Assembly: GCA_963573315.1 (NCBI GenBank)
Contig: OY752146.1
Location: forward strand, 62,001 to 126,000
Direction: 5' to 3'
DNA length: 64,000 nucleotides
Source: Entomortierella parvispora
Lineage: Eukaryota > Mortierellomycota > Mortierellomycetes > Mortierellales > Mortierellaceae
Below are positions 33,226 through 45,605 of this stretch, piece after piece; positions within the stretch are counted from its first letter, which is position 1, and each line of letters begins with the position of its first letter. A program made the position numbers and the translations under genes. Under the pieces are notes generated by a model. That model had not been told where the DNA came from. It did not search any database and saw nothing but the letters and a program-made list of their open reading frames with translations.

Positions 33226-35643
33226 ATGGAGATGGACTCGCCTTACGACGACTGGTCTAGGAACATTCATGCCGTCATCACCTTCCTACAGCCCTTTTTT
33301 GATGACTGGCGGGCGTATGCGGGCTTGGTCTCATCTTTGCTGGGCATCGGCGTGTTGATAATGGAGAACCAAGTCCTGTTGCGCATGCGCATGGGCCGCT
33401 GGGAGATTCTTGGCTACATTCTCTGTAAGTGTGCCTGACATTGCTTAACTGCCATCTCTTGAACTCCACCCATCCTCCTCTTCCTCTCTGTCCATGCCCT
33501 GGACCAAATTCAAACAGGCCGAACTCGAAACTAGAGTTCAGCCTTAGTCTATTAGAACTTTCAACTCTAGTTCGACATATAACCTGCTCTTGCTTGAGGA
33601 CAACACTGCTGACAAAGTCTTCTTTATTTGTAAATCATTCTTCTAGGGTGTATTGTAAGTGAAGAAACACAGCAGGAGCAGTAGCAGCAGACACAGGATG
33701 AACACAAGGCTCGATGGAGTGGCTTTTCGACAATGGGATATCGGCAGTTTTCAAAGACTGGACGGGTGACCAACAATAGATCCTTCCCTTTTGTTTTTGG
33801 GCAACACGGCGGGACTTACGGGAGCAAACACTGTTTTACGGTGAAAGAAACATGCCGGGAGTGCAGACACACGAGGCAAGGGAGATCGAGTCCCTGTTAG
33901 GTCACGGTCATGGACCTGTCCCTGGCCCTGACTTTTCGGCTCCAGGCTCCTTCGCTCAGTCGCTCCCTTGACTCCTGGTTCTCGGCTTTACTTTGGAATA
34001 TTTCTTTCAAGATCCCGCCGCTCCTTATATTCACAGCCGCAAGACCAACAATAACAGACCGCCAACACCAGCACCCTAGCGTCCCAACGACTCTGACTAA
34101 ATGCACGTTTTGCTTCTATCATGCATAGATCTCATCGGTTCTAGGTCCCGTCTTTGACATTGTTGTGATGCTAGGGCTGTTGCTCTATTGCCGCCAAAAG
34201 AGGTAACAACCTTGGGAGCCACTGCCTCCTTTTTTTCTTTTTCAAGTTATTCCTGATATGCATGAAGTAGCAGCCCTCGTTGAGCCTGATTCTTCTGTCC
34301 TCCGCAGCCTCATCTCTCATCTTTTGCGGAATTACTGACATTTGAAATACTTGTTTTCGCACTGTTATTGATAGCAATCGCATGCACATTACCAACGAGA
34401 CAATCGCAAAAGGTAATACGCCGGGTCTTGGCATATCCCAAAAAGACTCCTTTCGAACTTTGTGTCCTCTATCTGCGAGTTCTATATCTGATAATGTGTC
34501 TTTTGAATTCTACAGCATTACTTCCACCGCCTGTTGCTGCCAACTACCGAATCATGGGTGCAGTGTGCGTCACTGCAACAATCCTCACTCTCTGTTCCAA
34601 TGTCTTGTACATGCTGCGTGGATGGCAGGAACCACTTCCATTTTACGATTGGTCTTCAAACGGAATCCGGTGGATGACTAGTCAGATTTGGTATGCAATC
34701 GGCATGATTTTTTTGTTTCATGTCGTTACAAGACCAGCCCAAAGTGGGGTTGTTCTGTTTGGAAAGTTTCCCAGGGATCTGTGGTCATTCAAGGTAGGAA
34801 ACTCAAATGCGAGGGCTGTGATCAGCTTTTGATTCTTGCAGATAAAGACAACATGACTAATGTTTTTGCTTCTGATAGTGGTATCTTGGTATTCTCTACA
34901 TACCCGTCCGTTATCTGTTGCTGGAGCTCTGCAATGTCCACAAGGACTCTAGACATATTTTGATCCCTCTAGAAATTATTGTCGACGTCATGCTTTACAA
35001 TGGTCCCTTCTTGATCGTCTTGCTGCGACTGCTCTACTTGGCATGGAAGGTTGCCTATGATGAGGCTGTTCTCACCGGTGCGATTTACGAAGACGAATCC
35101 GGAGACGTGGAGAGTCCGGTTCTTAGTCTTGGCTCTTTCTTTTTCTCGTCAACGTCCTCCAACAGTGGCCAGCGTCGTGCAGCTTCCTCAAGATCAAGCG
35201 GCGGAAACTATGTGGGCCTTGCCATGACAGACTTGGACGAGGAAGCAGAATTGGGACAGAGTCTTACTGTTACAAGGGGACCTGCAGGCAACGCTTCTGC
35301 AAGGTCGACTTTTGGTCAAAGTGGATCAGGACTGACGCAATCGTCCATCAGCACTCAATCCAAGGGTCAGCAACACCTTCACCCACAGGACGGTTTGCCC
35401 AAGAAGGGCGGGGAGGCTCGAGAAATGGCCTCTTCACCCCAGCCTAAGGTCGCTTCTCGGACCTCCCCTCGAAACTCGCCCAGATCCACACCACGCACCT
35501 CACCCAGGACTTCACCAAAGACAAGCAGCCCTCTCAGAAACGTTGTGATTTTCAACATGGACTCTTCTGATGAAGAAGATAGTGCAGATGAAGTGGATGC
35601 GTACGGTTCAGAGGACATCAAGGCCCGTCGGCCTCTGGTATAG
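33226..35643 (+). CDS. Multi-pass membrane protein with Ser/Pro-rich cytosolic tail (8-nt microexon)
   Basis: Model: 33226-33424, microexon 33647-33654, 34129-34202, 34375-34412, 34516-34793, 34879-35643 (1362 nt, 453 aa). I see about six hydrophobic segments: YAGLVSSLLGIGVLIM, the one completed by the microexon (LGYIL-WCI-ISSVLGPVFDIVVMLGLLLYC), YRIMGAVCVTATILTLCSNV, IWYAIGMIFLFHVV, WYLGILYIPVRYLLLEL and IIVDVMLYNGPFLIVLLRLLYLAW. A cytosolic Ser-rich tail follows with repeated S-P-R-x-(S/T)-P-(R/K) units (phosphorylation-type) and an acidic end (SSDEEDSADEVD). I do not recognise the family. Conserved-looking features are the ENQVLLRMRMGRWEILGY loop and PFYDWSSNGIRW. Without the microexon the second hydrophobic segment is shortened. 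The start is a good-context ATG (accATGg). Confidence 0.72.
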
Positions 35644-37028
35644 TGCCTCGGTCCGCTCTGACTTCCCATGCATCCCTTTTGATTGTTTTCCATTTCTACA
35701 CTTCTATACCCATTCTTTTACATATCACTTTGCGCGTCTGCTTTGACTTCCTGCACCCATAGACCCGACCCACCCTTTTTTTTGCAAAGGCCAGCTTTTT
35801 TTTTTTTTTTTTTTTTTCATTCGGCATTTTTCTTTTTCAGCATCCTCCTGAGGAAACTTGGATTCTTTCCCCCCCTCTAGACCAGCTCTAGACTTGTTCA
35901 TACCAGCTGTTTTGTACAATAATAATAATAATCTTAATAATCTCACATGTATTGATTGGTATTGGTTCTTCAGGGTGACTGACGGTCTATAAGCTCTCCT
36001 CGATCCTGGTGATCCTGGCCCTTCCATGACACTGACTGCTGTGAAAAAAAATCTACTCTGTCTGCTTTTGTTTAGAGAGTCTGGCGCAAAAAATGAATGA
36101 ATGAATGTCTCATGAAGAGATGAATGCAGAGGCGCGAGTCGGTGTCAACCGTGAGAAGATATCGAAGGAAATAAAATGATGGTTTGCGTCATGAGGCTAG
36201 TTAGGACCGCTGGGCAGACACGACAGTCGATTGGTTTATCTGCACAGGGCTCTGCCCGCTCCTTTTTGCACTCAAAGCAGATCAGGCATGGAGAGAGCCT
36301 GGCAGGCAAGCAGGCAGACACGAAAGACAAACAGACAGATGACAGAGAAGGTCAGTTCGTTCAGGACCTGTCCCGGTTTTCTCCATGGCCGCCAACACGA
36401 ACAAGGAGGAAGAAGGTTTGTGGAGAAAAGGCAGGCAATGATGGAGAAAAAGAAAAGAGAGTTGGAGCGGCAGTTGCCCGCGCGCCCACCCGGCCACGAC
36501 GCTTTCCCCACCTTTTTTTTCCAGCATTTAAAAGACTCGTGCACAAAGGAAGTGATGACCCCAGTCAGAAGTTCAGAACCGAAGAAACTGACGCACAAAC
36601 TCTGTGCACGGCCTGAGTCGTGATGACAGACCTTGCAACCCGTGGGACAACACGGAAGGATGGTCGGCACGTGACCCCGCGGCGCTGCTCGGGAGTGGAT
36701 CGCCCCTCTTCTGTGCGGTGTGCGTCAAGTTTATTGCTCGCTCGCTCGCTTCATTTGCCTGTCCGCCTGTGTGTCTGTCCGTCTGCTTCTCAGTCTTTTT
36801 GTCCTCCAGGGCCAGCACATCCTTCTTCGATCGCATCGTTGGTATAAAAAGGCGCCCCCGCGTCGGCCGAGTCTTTCCGCCGCTCTTCTTCTTCTTCTTT
36901 GTACTCTTCTCTCTCTTCGCTCTTCTCTCTTCTCTTTGTCTCCTCTCCACTCTTCCTCTTCTTTCGTCCCCCTCATCCCCATCCCCATCCCGACCATCCC
37001 CTTCAAACACATTCAAAAGCCCTCCTTC
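35644..37028. other. Intergenic region upstream of carnitine acetyltransferase
   Basis: No gene seen. It contains T-runs (35797-35818), an (AAT)n run near 35919-35940, and short low-complexity frames on both strands. The last 180 nt form a TATA box plus a C/T-rich leader. Confidence 0.6.
36843..36850 (+). promoter_or_regulatory. TATA box of the carnitine acetyltransferase gene
   Basis: tataaaaa about 180 nt before ATG 37029, followed by a C/T-rich leader (36880-37010). Confidence 0.6.
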
Positions 37029-39978
37029 ATGTCTCTTCGTGCCTTGGCCTCTGCATCCAGACCCTTCCTCCTCAACTCCTTCAAGACCTCCATCAAGCCC
37101 CAGCAGCCAAAGGTATGCTCAAAGTCTTCTCTTTGCTAGTAACCGAGTATCTAGCTCTTTCTTTCTTTCTTTCTCTTTGATCCTCCGACTCATCCCTCTC
37201 CTTGTCTCCTTCTCTCCTCTTCCTCCTCCTCTTCTCCTTTAGATCCTCTCCAACATGCTCTACAGAAACTACACCAGCGCCGCCGCCGCTCCTGCTGTTG
37301 GCCAGCCCGACTTGTCCAAGGGCCCCCTCTACCGCTACGATACTGCCTTGCCCAAGCTTCCTGTTCCTTCTTTGGCCGACACCTGCGCAAAGTACCTCAA
37401 GTCCGTTCGCCCCTTGTTGAACGACGATGAGTTTGCAAAGACCTCTGCTGCTGTCGCCGAGTTCCAAAAGTCTGGCGGTGTGGGCGAGGAATTGCAGAAG
37501 CGTCTCTTGGCCAAGGCCAACGACCCAAAGACTGTCAACTGGCTCGAGGACTGGTGGAACGATCTCGCCTACTTTGGTTACCGTGATCCCGTTGTGATCT
37601 ATGTTTCGTACTTTTATGCCTACAAGGATGATCGTCTCCGCAAGAAGCCCACCCAGCGTGCTGCCTCCATTATCCAGGCTGCCATGGATTTCCGTCGCCA
37701 GGTTGTGGACGAGTCTTTGGCCCCCGAGATGGCCAAGAAGCAGCCCTTGGACTCTTCGACCTACAAGTACATGTTCAACGCCTGCAGATACCCCGCCAAG
37801 CCCAGCGATTTCGAGCTCGCCTTTGACCCTGCCCAGAACAACCATGTTGCCGTCGTCCGCCACAACCAGTTCTACACTTTTGATCTGATCAAGGATGGCA
37901 AGCCCCTTAGTACTGCCGACATTGAGGCTCAGTTGGATGCCATTGTCAAGCTGGCTGGCGATCGCAAGGACCCCGCTATCGGTGCCTTGACCTCTGACAA
38001 CCGTGATATCTGGACTGAGGTAAGCCTTTACTTTTCTTTTTTTTTTTTTTTTTTTTTTTTTTTTGTCCTTTCGTTGGGGTTGTAGAATGTTTAAGGCAAT
38101 TGAACGTTCAAAGTGCAATGCTGGACCTTGATCGGCTGTTGTCATCGGGCCGGAGATCCTCTTTTGCTCGGCTGTTGACAAGAAAGGAGGATCAGATTAA
38201 GCTGATGTGGACCGACCACCTCGGTTCTTGATACGATGCGTCCGGACCAGGGCTCACTGGACTATATTTTTTGTCTGCTCTTGCAGATAAAAAAAGTTCT
38301 TTGGGTTTCCTTTCTACTTTGTTGTGTGTGTGCAAGGGTGTGTGTTTCCCATGTTGTCGACGGTGGAGCAGTGCTTTGATCTTGATTGCAGAGTCCACAC
38401 AACCCACGTTTCATTGTCCCTCCATTCTCACATGGCCGCGAGACAGCCCCGCACGCGCACCCCGCACTGTCGTCTTGAGATCCGCGTCATTTTTGTTTCC
38501 CATTCAGGGCAAACCGAGGTCCGACCTTCTCATTTACTTTATTGGGACGGATTTATTTCCATCGGCGAGCTCGCTGTTTGGACAGGACTCTTTTCTTCTG
38601 CTATTCTACTACTTTGTTGCTTGGCCTCATCGGCTCTTCGCCACACGAACCGGCTTTCATGGACCCACCCTCGCTCTCTCACATGGGAGAGTCCGATCGG
38701 TCCTGATTTTGTAGCGACTCTATGCTCCGATCGACCTATCGGCCTAAACTAACAATCCTCTTCTATGATCTACCTCCTCTAGGCTCGCAAGACCCTCATC
38801 AACGCTGGCTCCCAGAACGAGGAGCTTCTCCGCAAGATCGAGTCCTCGGTCTTCTTGCTCTGCTTGGACGACTCTAGCCCCGTCACCCGTGACGAGGTCT
38901 CCCGCGCCTGCTGGCACGGAGATGGTCGCAACCGCTTCTTTGACAAGTCTCTTCAGTTCATCGTCTTTGAGAACGGCAAGGCTGGATTCATGGGCGAGGT
39001 AAGGAATCAGGGCCATCCAATTGCAATTCATTTTTTGCCATCTCATTGATGGTCCGATCACAACAACATTTTTTCCTCCGTGCTTACAATCACGTACACA
39101 ATTGATCACAATAGCACTCGACCATGGACGGCACCCCTACCTGCCGCTTGAACGACTATGTCCTTACCAACTTGGCCCAGAACAAGATTGACCATGGATC
39201 TGCTCAAGTTTCCTCCAACTTGGAGGCGCCCAAGAAGCTCAACTTTGCCTTCAACACTGCCGTCCACAAGGCCATTGAGACTTCAGAGAAGAACTTTGAG
39301 GAGTTGATTGGCAAGCACGGTCTTCATGTCCAGAACTACGAGGGATACGGCAAGGGCTTGATCAAGAAGTTCAAGTGCTCTCCTGATGCCTACGTCCAGA
39401 TGATCATCCAGCTCGCCTACTTCAAGATGTACGGTGTTTCCAACCCTACCTACGAGTCTGCTCAAGTCCGCAAGTTCCAGCACGGTCGTACCGAGACTTG
39501 TCGCACTGTTAGCACCGAGTCTGTTGCGTGGGTCAAGGCCATGGAGGACCCCTTCAAGTCTGCTGCAGAGAAGACTGATATGTTCAAGAAGGCACTCGAG
39601 TCCCATGTGGGCTACATGGCCAAGGCTGTTGAGGGCCAGGGAGTTGATCGTCACTTGTTGGGTCTCCGTTTGTCTCTCAAGGCACACGAGTCCAAGCCCG
39701 AGATGTTTGCACAGGATATCTTTAGCCGCTCTTGCCATTGGAACTTGTCGACTTCTCAGTTGTCGGGCGAGTACTTTGATGGATATGGTTGGGGTGAGGT
39801 TGTCCCAGATGGTTACGGAGTTGCTTACATGATCAATGAGAACAACTTGAGCTTCAACGTTGCGTCGATGAAGAGCATGCGCCCCGAGCGTCTTCACCAT
39901 TACTTGAAGGAGTCTGCCACTGAGATGAAGCAGCTCTTTGAGCAAACTTTGCTCGAGGCTCCCAAGTCCAAGTTGTAA
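37029..39978 (+). CDS. Carnitine O-acetyltransferase, mitochondrial/peroxisomal
   Basis: Transfers acetyl groups between CoA and carnitine, letting acetyl units move between peroxisome, cytosol and mitochondrion. Exons 37029-37112, 37243-38019, 38783-38998, 39115-39978 (1941 nt, 646 aa, usual length). Family landmarks: N-terminal LPKLPVPSL, WWNDLAYFGYRDPVVIYVSYF, the catalytic His (about residue 360) in HSTMDGTP, and HWNLSTSQLSG (the carnitine/CoA-binding STS motif). The first exon encodes an Arg/Ser-rich amphipathic presequence (MSLRALASASRPFLLNSF), and the C-terminus is Ser-Lys-Leu, a type 1 peroxisomal signal, so dual targeting is likely. An internal Met (NMLYRNYTS) early in exon 2 could start a peroxisomal form. 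Intron 2 is long (763 nt) and contains a T-run of about 27. Codon use is strongly biased, as expected of a well-expressed gene. Confidence 0.95.
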
Positions 39979-40004
39979 AAATGTTGAAAGCAGCACGACA
40001 GTAT

Positions 40005-40090
40005 GACCAGATCTGACCAGACCGGGATCAGACCAGATCTGACCAGACCGGGATCAGACCAGACCAGACCAGGCCAGACCAGACCAGATC
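40005..40090. repeat. 26-bp tandem repeat grading into (gacca)n
   Basis: Two identical 26-bp units (40005-40030 and 40031-40056, each containing gaccagatctgaccagaccg) followed by gacca/ggcca pentamers to about 40090. It lies just after the carnitine acetyltransferase stop codon, in its 3' untranslated region or terminator. Confidence 0.85.
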
Positions 40091-40642
40091 AAAGGAATGA
40101 TGGGACACCCAAGCTCAAACATTGGAGTGTCTTTTTAGATGACAAGAAACAAAAAGCATAATAAAACTTGTAAATATGAAGTAGTATCGAACACCGCGTA
40201 TGAAGTAGTATCGACCACTCTGCAGCGAGAACTCTTTCACGGGGTGGCAAGAGATGGAGATGACTTGACTGAGTGAGAACGGGAACGGGAAGACTTCTTT
40301 CAAAAAAAAAAAAAAAAAAAAAAAAAATTGGTGGCGCACCGTCACTGGCCCAGGACGGACGAGTGTGCGAGTCGCGACCAGTGAACACGGCCGGGCGCAG
40401 GCACGTTGGGCGGGGACAGGAGGCAGACAAGCTCGCGCCGTCCTGTCTCGTTGTCTCTGGCTCCTTCCTCCACTTCTTTTTTTCCTCTCACAAGCTAGCA
40501 GCCCATCCTTCGCCCTTCATTCCACCTTGCACCATTCCTCCTCTTCCTCTTCCTTCTCTTCTTCTTGCTCTTCCTCCTCATTCCCCTCCTCTTCTCTCTG
40601 TCCATCTCTTCTCTTCCACGCACACACACACCCACCCTCTCA

Positions 40643-42405
40643 ATGAAGTTTCTCCAGTTGGACGGTCTCGAGACTCTCAATAGCGCACTCGCTTTTGAAA
40701 CGCCTGAATGCAGAGTCTTTGGAAGTATCGAGCCCTACTCTTGTAAGCTTCTCCTCCTACCCCTTCTTTGACTGTAGCAGTGTAACAGTGGTCACCTGCG
40801 TGCATGTTGCCCGCCCCTACCACTCATTGTCGCGACTCAGCGCGAGAAGAAAAAAAGTCAGAAAAGAAGCCATGTGCATTCCATTGTCAACCTCCTTCCA
40901 TTTCCACAACTTGTCGCCACCAAAAAGAGTTCACTTGTCCTAAGCTCTTGTTTGAAAAAACCCCACAACCACCCTGCAGGCAAAGCAGCAGGATCTGACA
41001 AGAAGCTGTACAAGCATATCGAGATCAAGTACGACCCTTCCCACAGTCCTCCAGACGACGACGACGGTTTCCGATACATCATCTCGCCCTTTGGCCCTTT
41101 GGATCAGCCAGCTTCAAGACGGACACTCTTTTACTTGATCGGGACCCTCAATGCCTCATTCCCAGACTATGACTTTTCGTAAGTGAACAGCCCCTTCTCT
41201 CTCTCTTCAATTGCTTCGTCAGGAGGACACCATGACTTTGGGCTTTGGTTGAGCGTGATTCTCTGTGACTTTTTCTCTACCAATGACTTTTTGGAAGCCA
41301 GCGTGTTCGCACGCTGAGCAGAATGGGTGGTAGTGGTAGACTACAGTACTTGACTGTCACGTCTGGGGTCCGAGGGTTTCGAGATGGGTGGTTGGTGTCA
41401 GTCTGTTCACCACAAATGACGGATCGGGAACCCAATTTATGACCGAATACAACGGTTTTGTTCATGTGGCGAATTGCAACGCACCGAGAGCCTGGGCGAT
41501 TTTTTGAGGAGGATAGAGTTTGGGTTAGCACGGGTATGCGCAAGGCTATTCGTGGAAGCGTTTGTGCCTGGCTGTTGGTGTTTCTCTCGATAAAGATGGA
41601 TTCCCCCTCCAACCAGACCCCTTCAGAATAGAAAGCATGCAAAAAAGCCCCAGGTTGAACGGCAGCAAGCCTTCTAACGCCCATCCTTTCTTGTTGTTCG
41701 TTTTTAGTGAAGTCAAGCCCGAACAATTCAGGAAAGAAGCCTCGGTGGCCATGGTCATCAACTCGGTCAACTTGACCCTATTGTCCCATGGGAACACTCG
41801 CGCTGTGAAGGATCTCCGAATTTGGGATGCAATCGATTCTCTGATCGACTTTGAAGACTCGGATGTATACAGCTACAACCCCGAAAGCGATTCGGACCCA
41901 AACGACGAGGAAGGAGCCGGTACCTTGTAAGCTTCAAGCACACTCATCCCTTGTTGGACTGGTTCTGACGGCTGTTTGCGTTCACTGTATCTAACCCATG
42001 TGATCTTGATTTGGCTAGATGGTCCTTCAACTACTTTTTCTTCAACAAGAAGATGAAACGTATTATTTATTTCACCATGCGGGGAGTCAGGTAATTATCT
42101 GTTTGCGTCTACTTCTCTTCTGCTTGCTGGAGTTGATGACTAATCTGGCACATTTTCTGTTATCTCTGTTCACGTCCCAGCTATGGCGCACCAACTGAGG
42201 AGGATGACTTTTCAGACATGAGTGAGGATGACATCGGCTTTGCACCACGACGGCGGAGGTAAAACAGTCGTTTTCTCTCTTTTGCAAACGGGAGTATCCA
42301 CTAAAACTTTTTTTTATTAATTAACCAATGGGTCTGTCTCTACTGCGATTTCTATCTAGCATGCGACACGACGACTTTGTTGTGGGCGAAATGGAAATGT
42401 CCTAA
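40643..42405 (+). CDS. MAF1: Maf1, repressor of RNA polymerase III transcription
   Basis: Maf1 binds RNA polymerase III and shuts down tRNA and 5S synthesis under stress or when TOR is inactive. Six exons: 40643-40742, 40980-41178, 41708-41926, 42019-42090, 42181-42258, 42360-42405 (714 nt, 237 aa, normal size). It opens with [16 protein letters not shown], the A box of Maf1. [21 protein letters not shown] and an acidic mobile segment ([13 protein letters not shown]) follow, then the C box [22 protein letters not shown], and finally an acidic [19 protein letters not shown] tail. Ser-rich sites that could take TOR/PKA-type phosphorylation lie between the boxes. The start is the family-typical N-terminus right after a C/T and (CA)n leader. 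Confidence 0.95.
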
Positions 42406-43076
42406 AGGATTGGATGATCGGAATACAGGACGAACAACGGCGAGCTTTTAAATCTCATTTTCTTTTCCGTTCTCTTCCCCCTGCATCGTCAGTTTTGATG
42501 CAGTTCTCTGCCTGCTCGCAGGCTCTTGTTTTGTCCTCAGTTTTCACTATCCTTCCAGCTCTGGTTATGAATACCTTTTCATTTTTCACACATTTTGCAA
42601 CATACGAGTGTGGGCGAGCAACTACAACGCGACAGCAATGACAATGAAGAAGGCGGTAGCGACACGGGCCATGAAATTCGTGTCCCCCAGGCGGACAAAG
42701 GATAGGATAGGCCAAGACGATGTAAATTCAGGATTCAGAGTTGTTGCTTTTTTTCGCCCACACATTTATTTCCTCCCCACCCTTTTGGTTTGTTTCTTTT
42801 ATGTTTCTCCTGGCCACCTGTCTTGTCGACCCTTGTTCTCGTTCCTGCGATCCTGGCCAGCCTGTCTGCGATTCTGCCACTCCTTCCTGTTCAGTGCAGA
42901 GGCCAGTCCAAGACCAAAAAAAGAAATTGTGACTTGCAATCACTGAACAATAAACAACGCGCCAGGTGCACGAACGCGTGTAGTTTCCCTCCTCCTTTTC
43001 CATTGCTTCTCCCTCCTTGCTGCTCCTTCTCTCCCATTTCATCTGACAACCAATCCATTTATTTATCCACGGCAAC
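42406..43076. other. Intergenic region between MAF1 and HAT1
   Basis: About 670 nt with no convincing gene. It holds the MAF1 3' end and, from about 42980, a C/T-rich leader for HAT1. Confidence 0.6.
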
Positions 43077-43727
43077 ATGAATTCAAAGCAGTGGGTCGTT
43101 TCATCCACAGAGGCCATCAACCTCCGCCTCGGTATGCCACCAATCCCCTTGGCTCGCCCTCACCCCGAGTTCACATCCCCTGTTGACTGAGAAATGCATT
43201 CACTACTAACAACATCCGTCCATCCATTTGTGTGCATATGACCCCTCTCCTTGTGGCTATCTCTCTCTCTCTCTCTAACCCTGTTGTCTTTGCAAATTAG
43301 TCAAAGCCGCTCCTCCCGGAACTGAGGACGAGGATGAGGAGGATGTTGTAGAGTTCAACCCCGTCTTCACATATCCAATCTTTGGAGAGCAGGAGCAAAT
43401 CTACGGATACAAGGATCTCAGCATCAATGTAACTTGAGCAAAACCGTCGCTCTCTGGGAGTGTCGTTAAAGTGCCGCGCAGTACCAGGACTCTATAGACG
43501 TTCTCAGCTCTGATAACCCTGTTTTCATTGATCGTCCTATTTAGATCGAGTTTGCATCTGGATCATTGGCTTCGTGCTTTAGCATGGGCTACAAGGAAAA
43601 GAACTCGGCAGCAGACAAGATTTACTTGAAGATGAAGGATTTTTTACCCCCAGGTAGAAGCACAGCAGTTGGATTCTGATCTCTCTTTACCTATGGACTT
43701 GTCCTAATTATCAACCGTTTTAATTAT

Positions 43728-43765
<38 letters not shown>

Positions 43766-45051
43766 CGCTTGTTGCTATAGACATCATCGATAACCGGGAA
43801 TTGTTCTCTCAGACAGCAAAGAAAGACTATACTGGATTCAGGCCAATGGGGACAAAGGCCGGAGAATACCGTATCCAACACGAGGATTATGAGAACAGCG
43901 TCTTTGAGTTTTATGATGTACGATACTCTTTTTTGAGGATGTGTTCTCCCTTCAAGAGCCAAGCAATCAGCGGATAAATACAGAGGCAAAAACTTACCTA
44001 CCCTTTTTTTCGCTCCATGTACCCCTTCTCTAGGCAACATTTAGTACGCCTAGATTCAAAAGTTACCACAGGAGAATGGAATGCTTCGCCATCTTTTTCA
44101 TCGAAGGCGCTTCTTTCATCGAGGACACGGATGAGAAATGGGAAATTCGACTTTTGTTTGAGCGTGTGTCAGAAAATGGTCACGAGACTTATAACTTTGT
44201 GGGCTATTGCACCATGTACCCGTACTTTTGCTACCCGGATCAAGTTCGTATGAGGATCAGGTACTGTATTCTGGACAGGATCCTGCGAGAGAAACGGGCG
44301 TCAAGGCCATCATAGATACCAAAGACTAACCCTGCGGACGAAATTATTTTTTACTATCCTTGTAGTCAATTCTTGATCTTGCCATCCTATCAACAAATGG
44401 GCCACGGAAGCAGGCTGTATCAGTCACTTTACAACGATTTTTGCAGTCGAAAGAATATTCGGGAGATGACTGGTAAACAGCAGACAACCCGTCTCATCCA
44501 TTTTTGGAACAAAAGAAAACTGGCAAAGATGAATAACAAAACTCACGCCCTTGCTTCCTATCCTCCGATTTTTCTCTGTTCAATAGTCGAGGATCCCAAC
44601 GAAGAGTTTTCAGACATGCGGGATAAGAATGACATGAGACATTTGACTGCCAACGGCGTTTTCAAGGATCTGAAGGCGCCTATTAAGAAGGAACAGATTG
44701 AAAAGACGGCACAAAAGTTCAAGTTGACCAAGGTTTGTTCCCTCCTAAACAATTGACAGTTACCAATTGCTGTCTTGATGCTTTGTACTGTTATATTGAT
44801 CATCCCTGTTACTCCCCCTTTACATAAAATAGCGCCAAGTGGCTCGTTGTTATGAAATGGCCCTGTTGCGGAATCTGGACAGCAGGAATAAGGCAATGGT
44901 AAAGGCTTTCAGACTCCAAGTCAAGGAGCGACTGTACCGTCACAACTTGGAGGCACTCTCTCAATTGGATGAAGAAGAGCGCAAGTCCAAATTACACGAG
45001 ACTTTTCTGAGTGTTCAAGAGGATTACCGTCGACTGCTTCAATTGGTCTGA
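43077..45051 (+). CDS. HAT1: Histone acetyltransferase type B catalytic subunit Hat1
   Basis: Cytoplasmic/nuclear enzyme that acetylates newly made histone H4 on Lys5/Lys12 before deposition, usually with an RbAp46/Hat2 partner. Eight exons: 43077-43131, 43301-43428, 43545-43653, 43781-43917, 44034-44260, 44366-44472, 44587-44732, 44833-45051 (1128 nt, 375 aa). Recognisable blocks are FNPVFTYPIFGEQEQIYGYKDL, the acceptor-domain RMECFAIFFIEGASFIE, the acetyl-CoA motif ILPSYQQMGHGSRLY, and the VEDPNEEFSDMRD loop holding the presumed catalytic acidic residue. The C-terminal helical tail (RQVARCYEMALLR, KERLYRHNLEAL) is complete. Intron 3 contains a T-run of about 35. A partial, broken copy of exons 5-8 lies downstream at 48556-49270. 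Confidence 0.95.
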
Positions 45052-45250
45052 AAACCCCCCATCAAGAGAAACAGAGTATGAAGTACTAGAGGCAGACAGA
45101 CACGTAGTATACGGTTGTAATAATATAACTCGTCTTGGACAGTGGTGACCAGCCAATCGCTTCCGGTGATATTATCAAGTTGACCTCTAGATTCTACAGA
45201 GCACTCTCTACTCCTGCACGGTTCTCCCTTGATGTTGTCCAATGGTGCTG

Positions 45251-45315
45251 TCTCTTGATCTTTCCGACGTTGTCTCTTGATCTTTTCGACGTTGTCCCTT
45301 GATCATGTCGGCGTC
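45251..45315. repeat. 22-bp tandem repeat, three units
   Basis: Three units of tctcttgatctttccgacgt-type sequence (units start at 45251, 45273 and 45295), the third more diverged. Confidence 0.8.
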
Positions 45316-45330
45316 CCCCCTCTTTCAGTG

Positions 45331-45500
45331 CACCTTTGATCCTTTCCATCCCTTGGTTTCCTCATCCCGTCCTCTTTTACCTCTTGACCCTTTCCAATCC
45401 CTTGACGCTTTCATCCCTTACTTTTTCCAACCCTTTGCTTTTCCAACTCCTTGCTTTTTCTAACCCATGCTTTTTCCAATCCCTTGCTTTTTCAACATGT
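45331..45500. repeat. Degenerate ~20-bp pyrimidine repeat
   Basis: Repeated ttgctttttccaatccc-like units with many substitutions, about eight copies, almost purine-free on the + strand. Confidence 0.7.
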
Positions 45501-45596
45501 CCGTGATCTTCTCGGCATCCCTTATTTAGTCAGTATGCCCTGGATTTTTCCCTCTTCATGCCCAATGTCTCTCTTATAAGCCGCAAGCCGCTTCCG

Positions 45597-45605
45597 TATA
45601 TAAAG
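45597..45605 (+). promoter_or_regulatory. TATA box, distal
   Basis: tatataaag, followed by 300 nt of A/C-rich sequence resembling an untranslated leader. It may start a longer transcript of the downstream secreted-protein gene. Confidence 0.4.

Noticed and set aside
34145..34202. Shorter exon starting at 34145 in the membrane-protein gene
   Set aside because: It fits phase but cuts into the hydrophobic segment; the microexon model uses better sites and gives a fuller helix.
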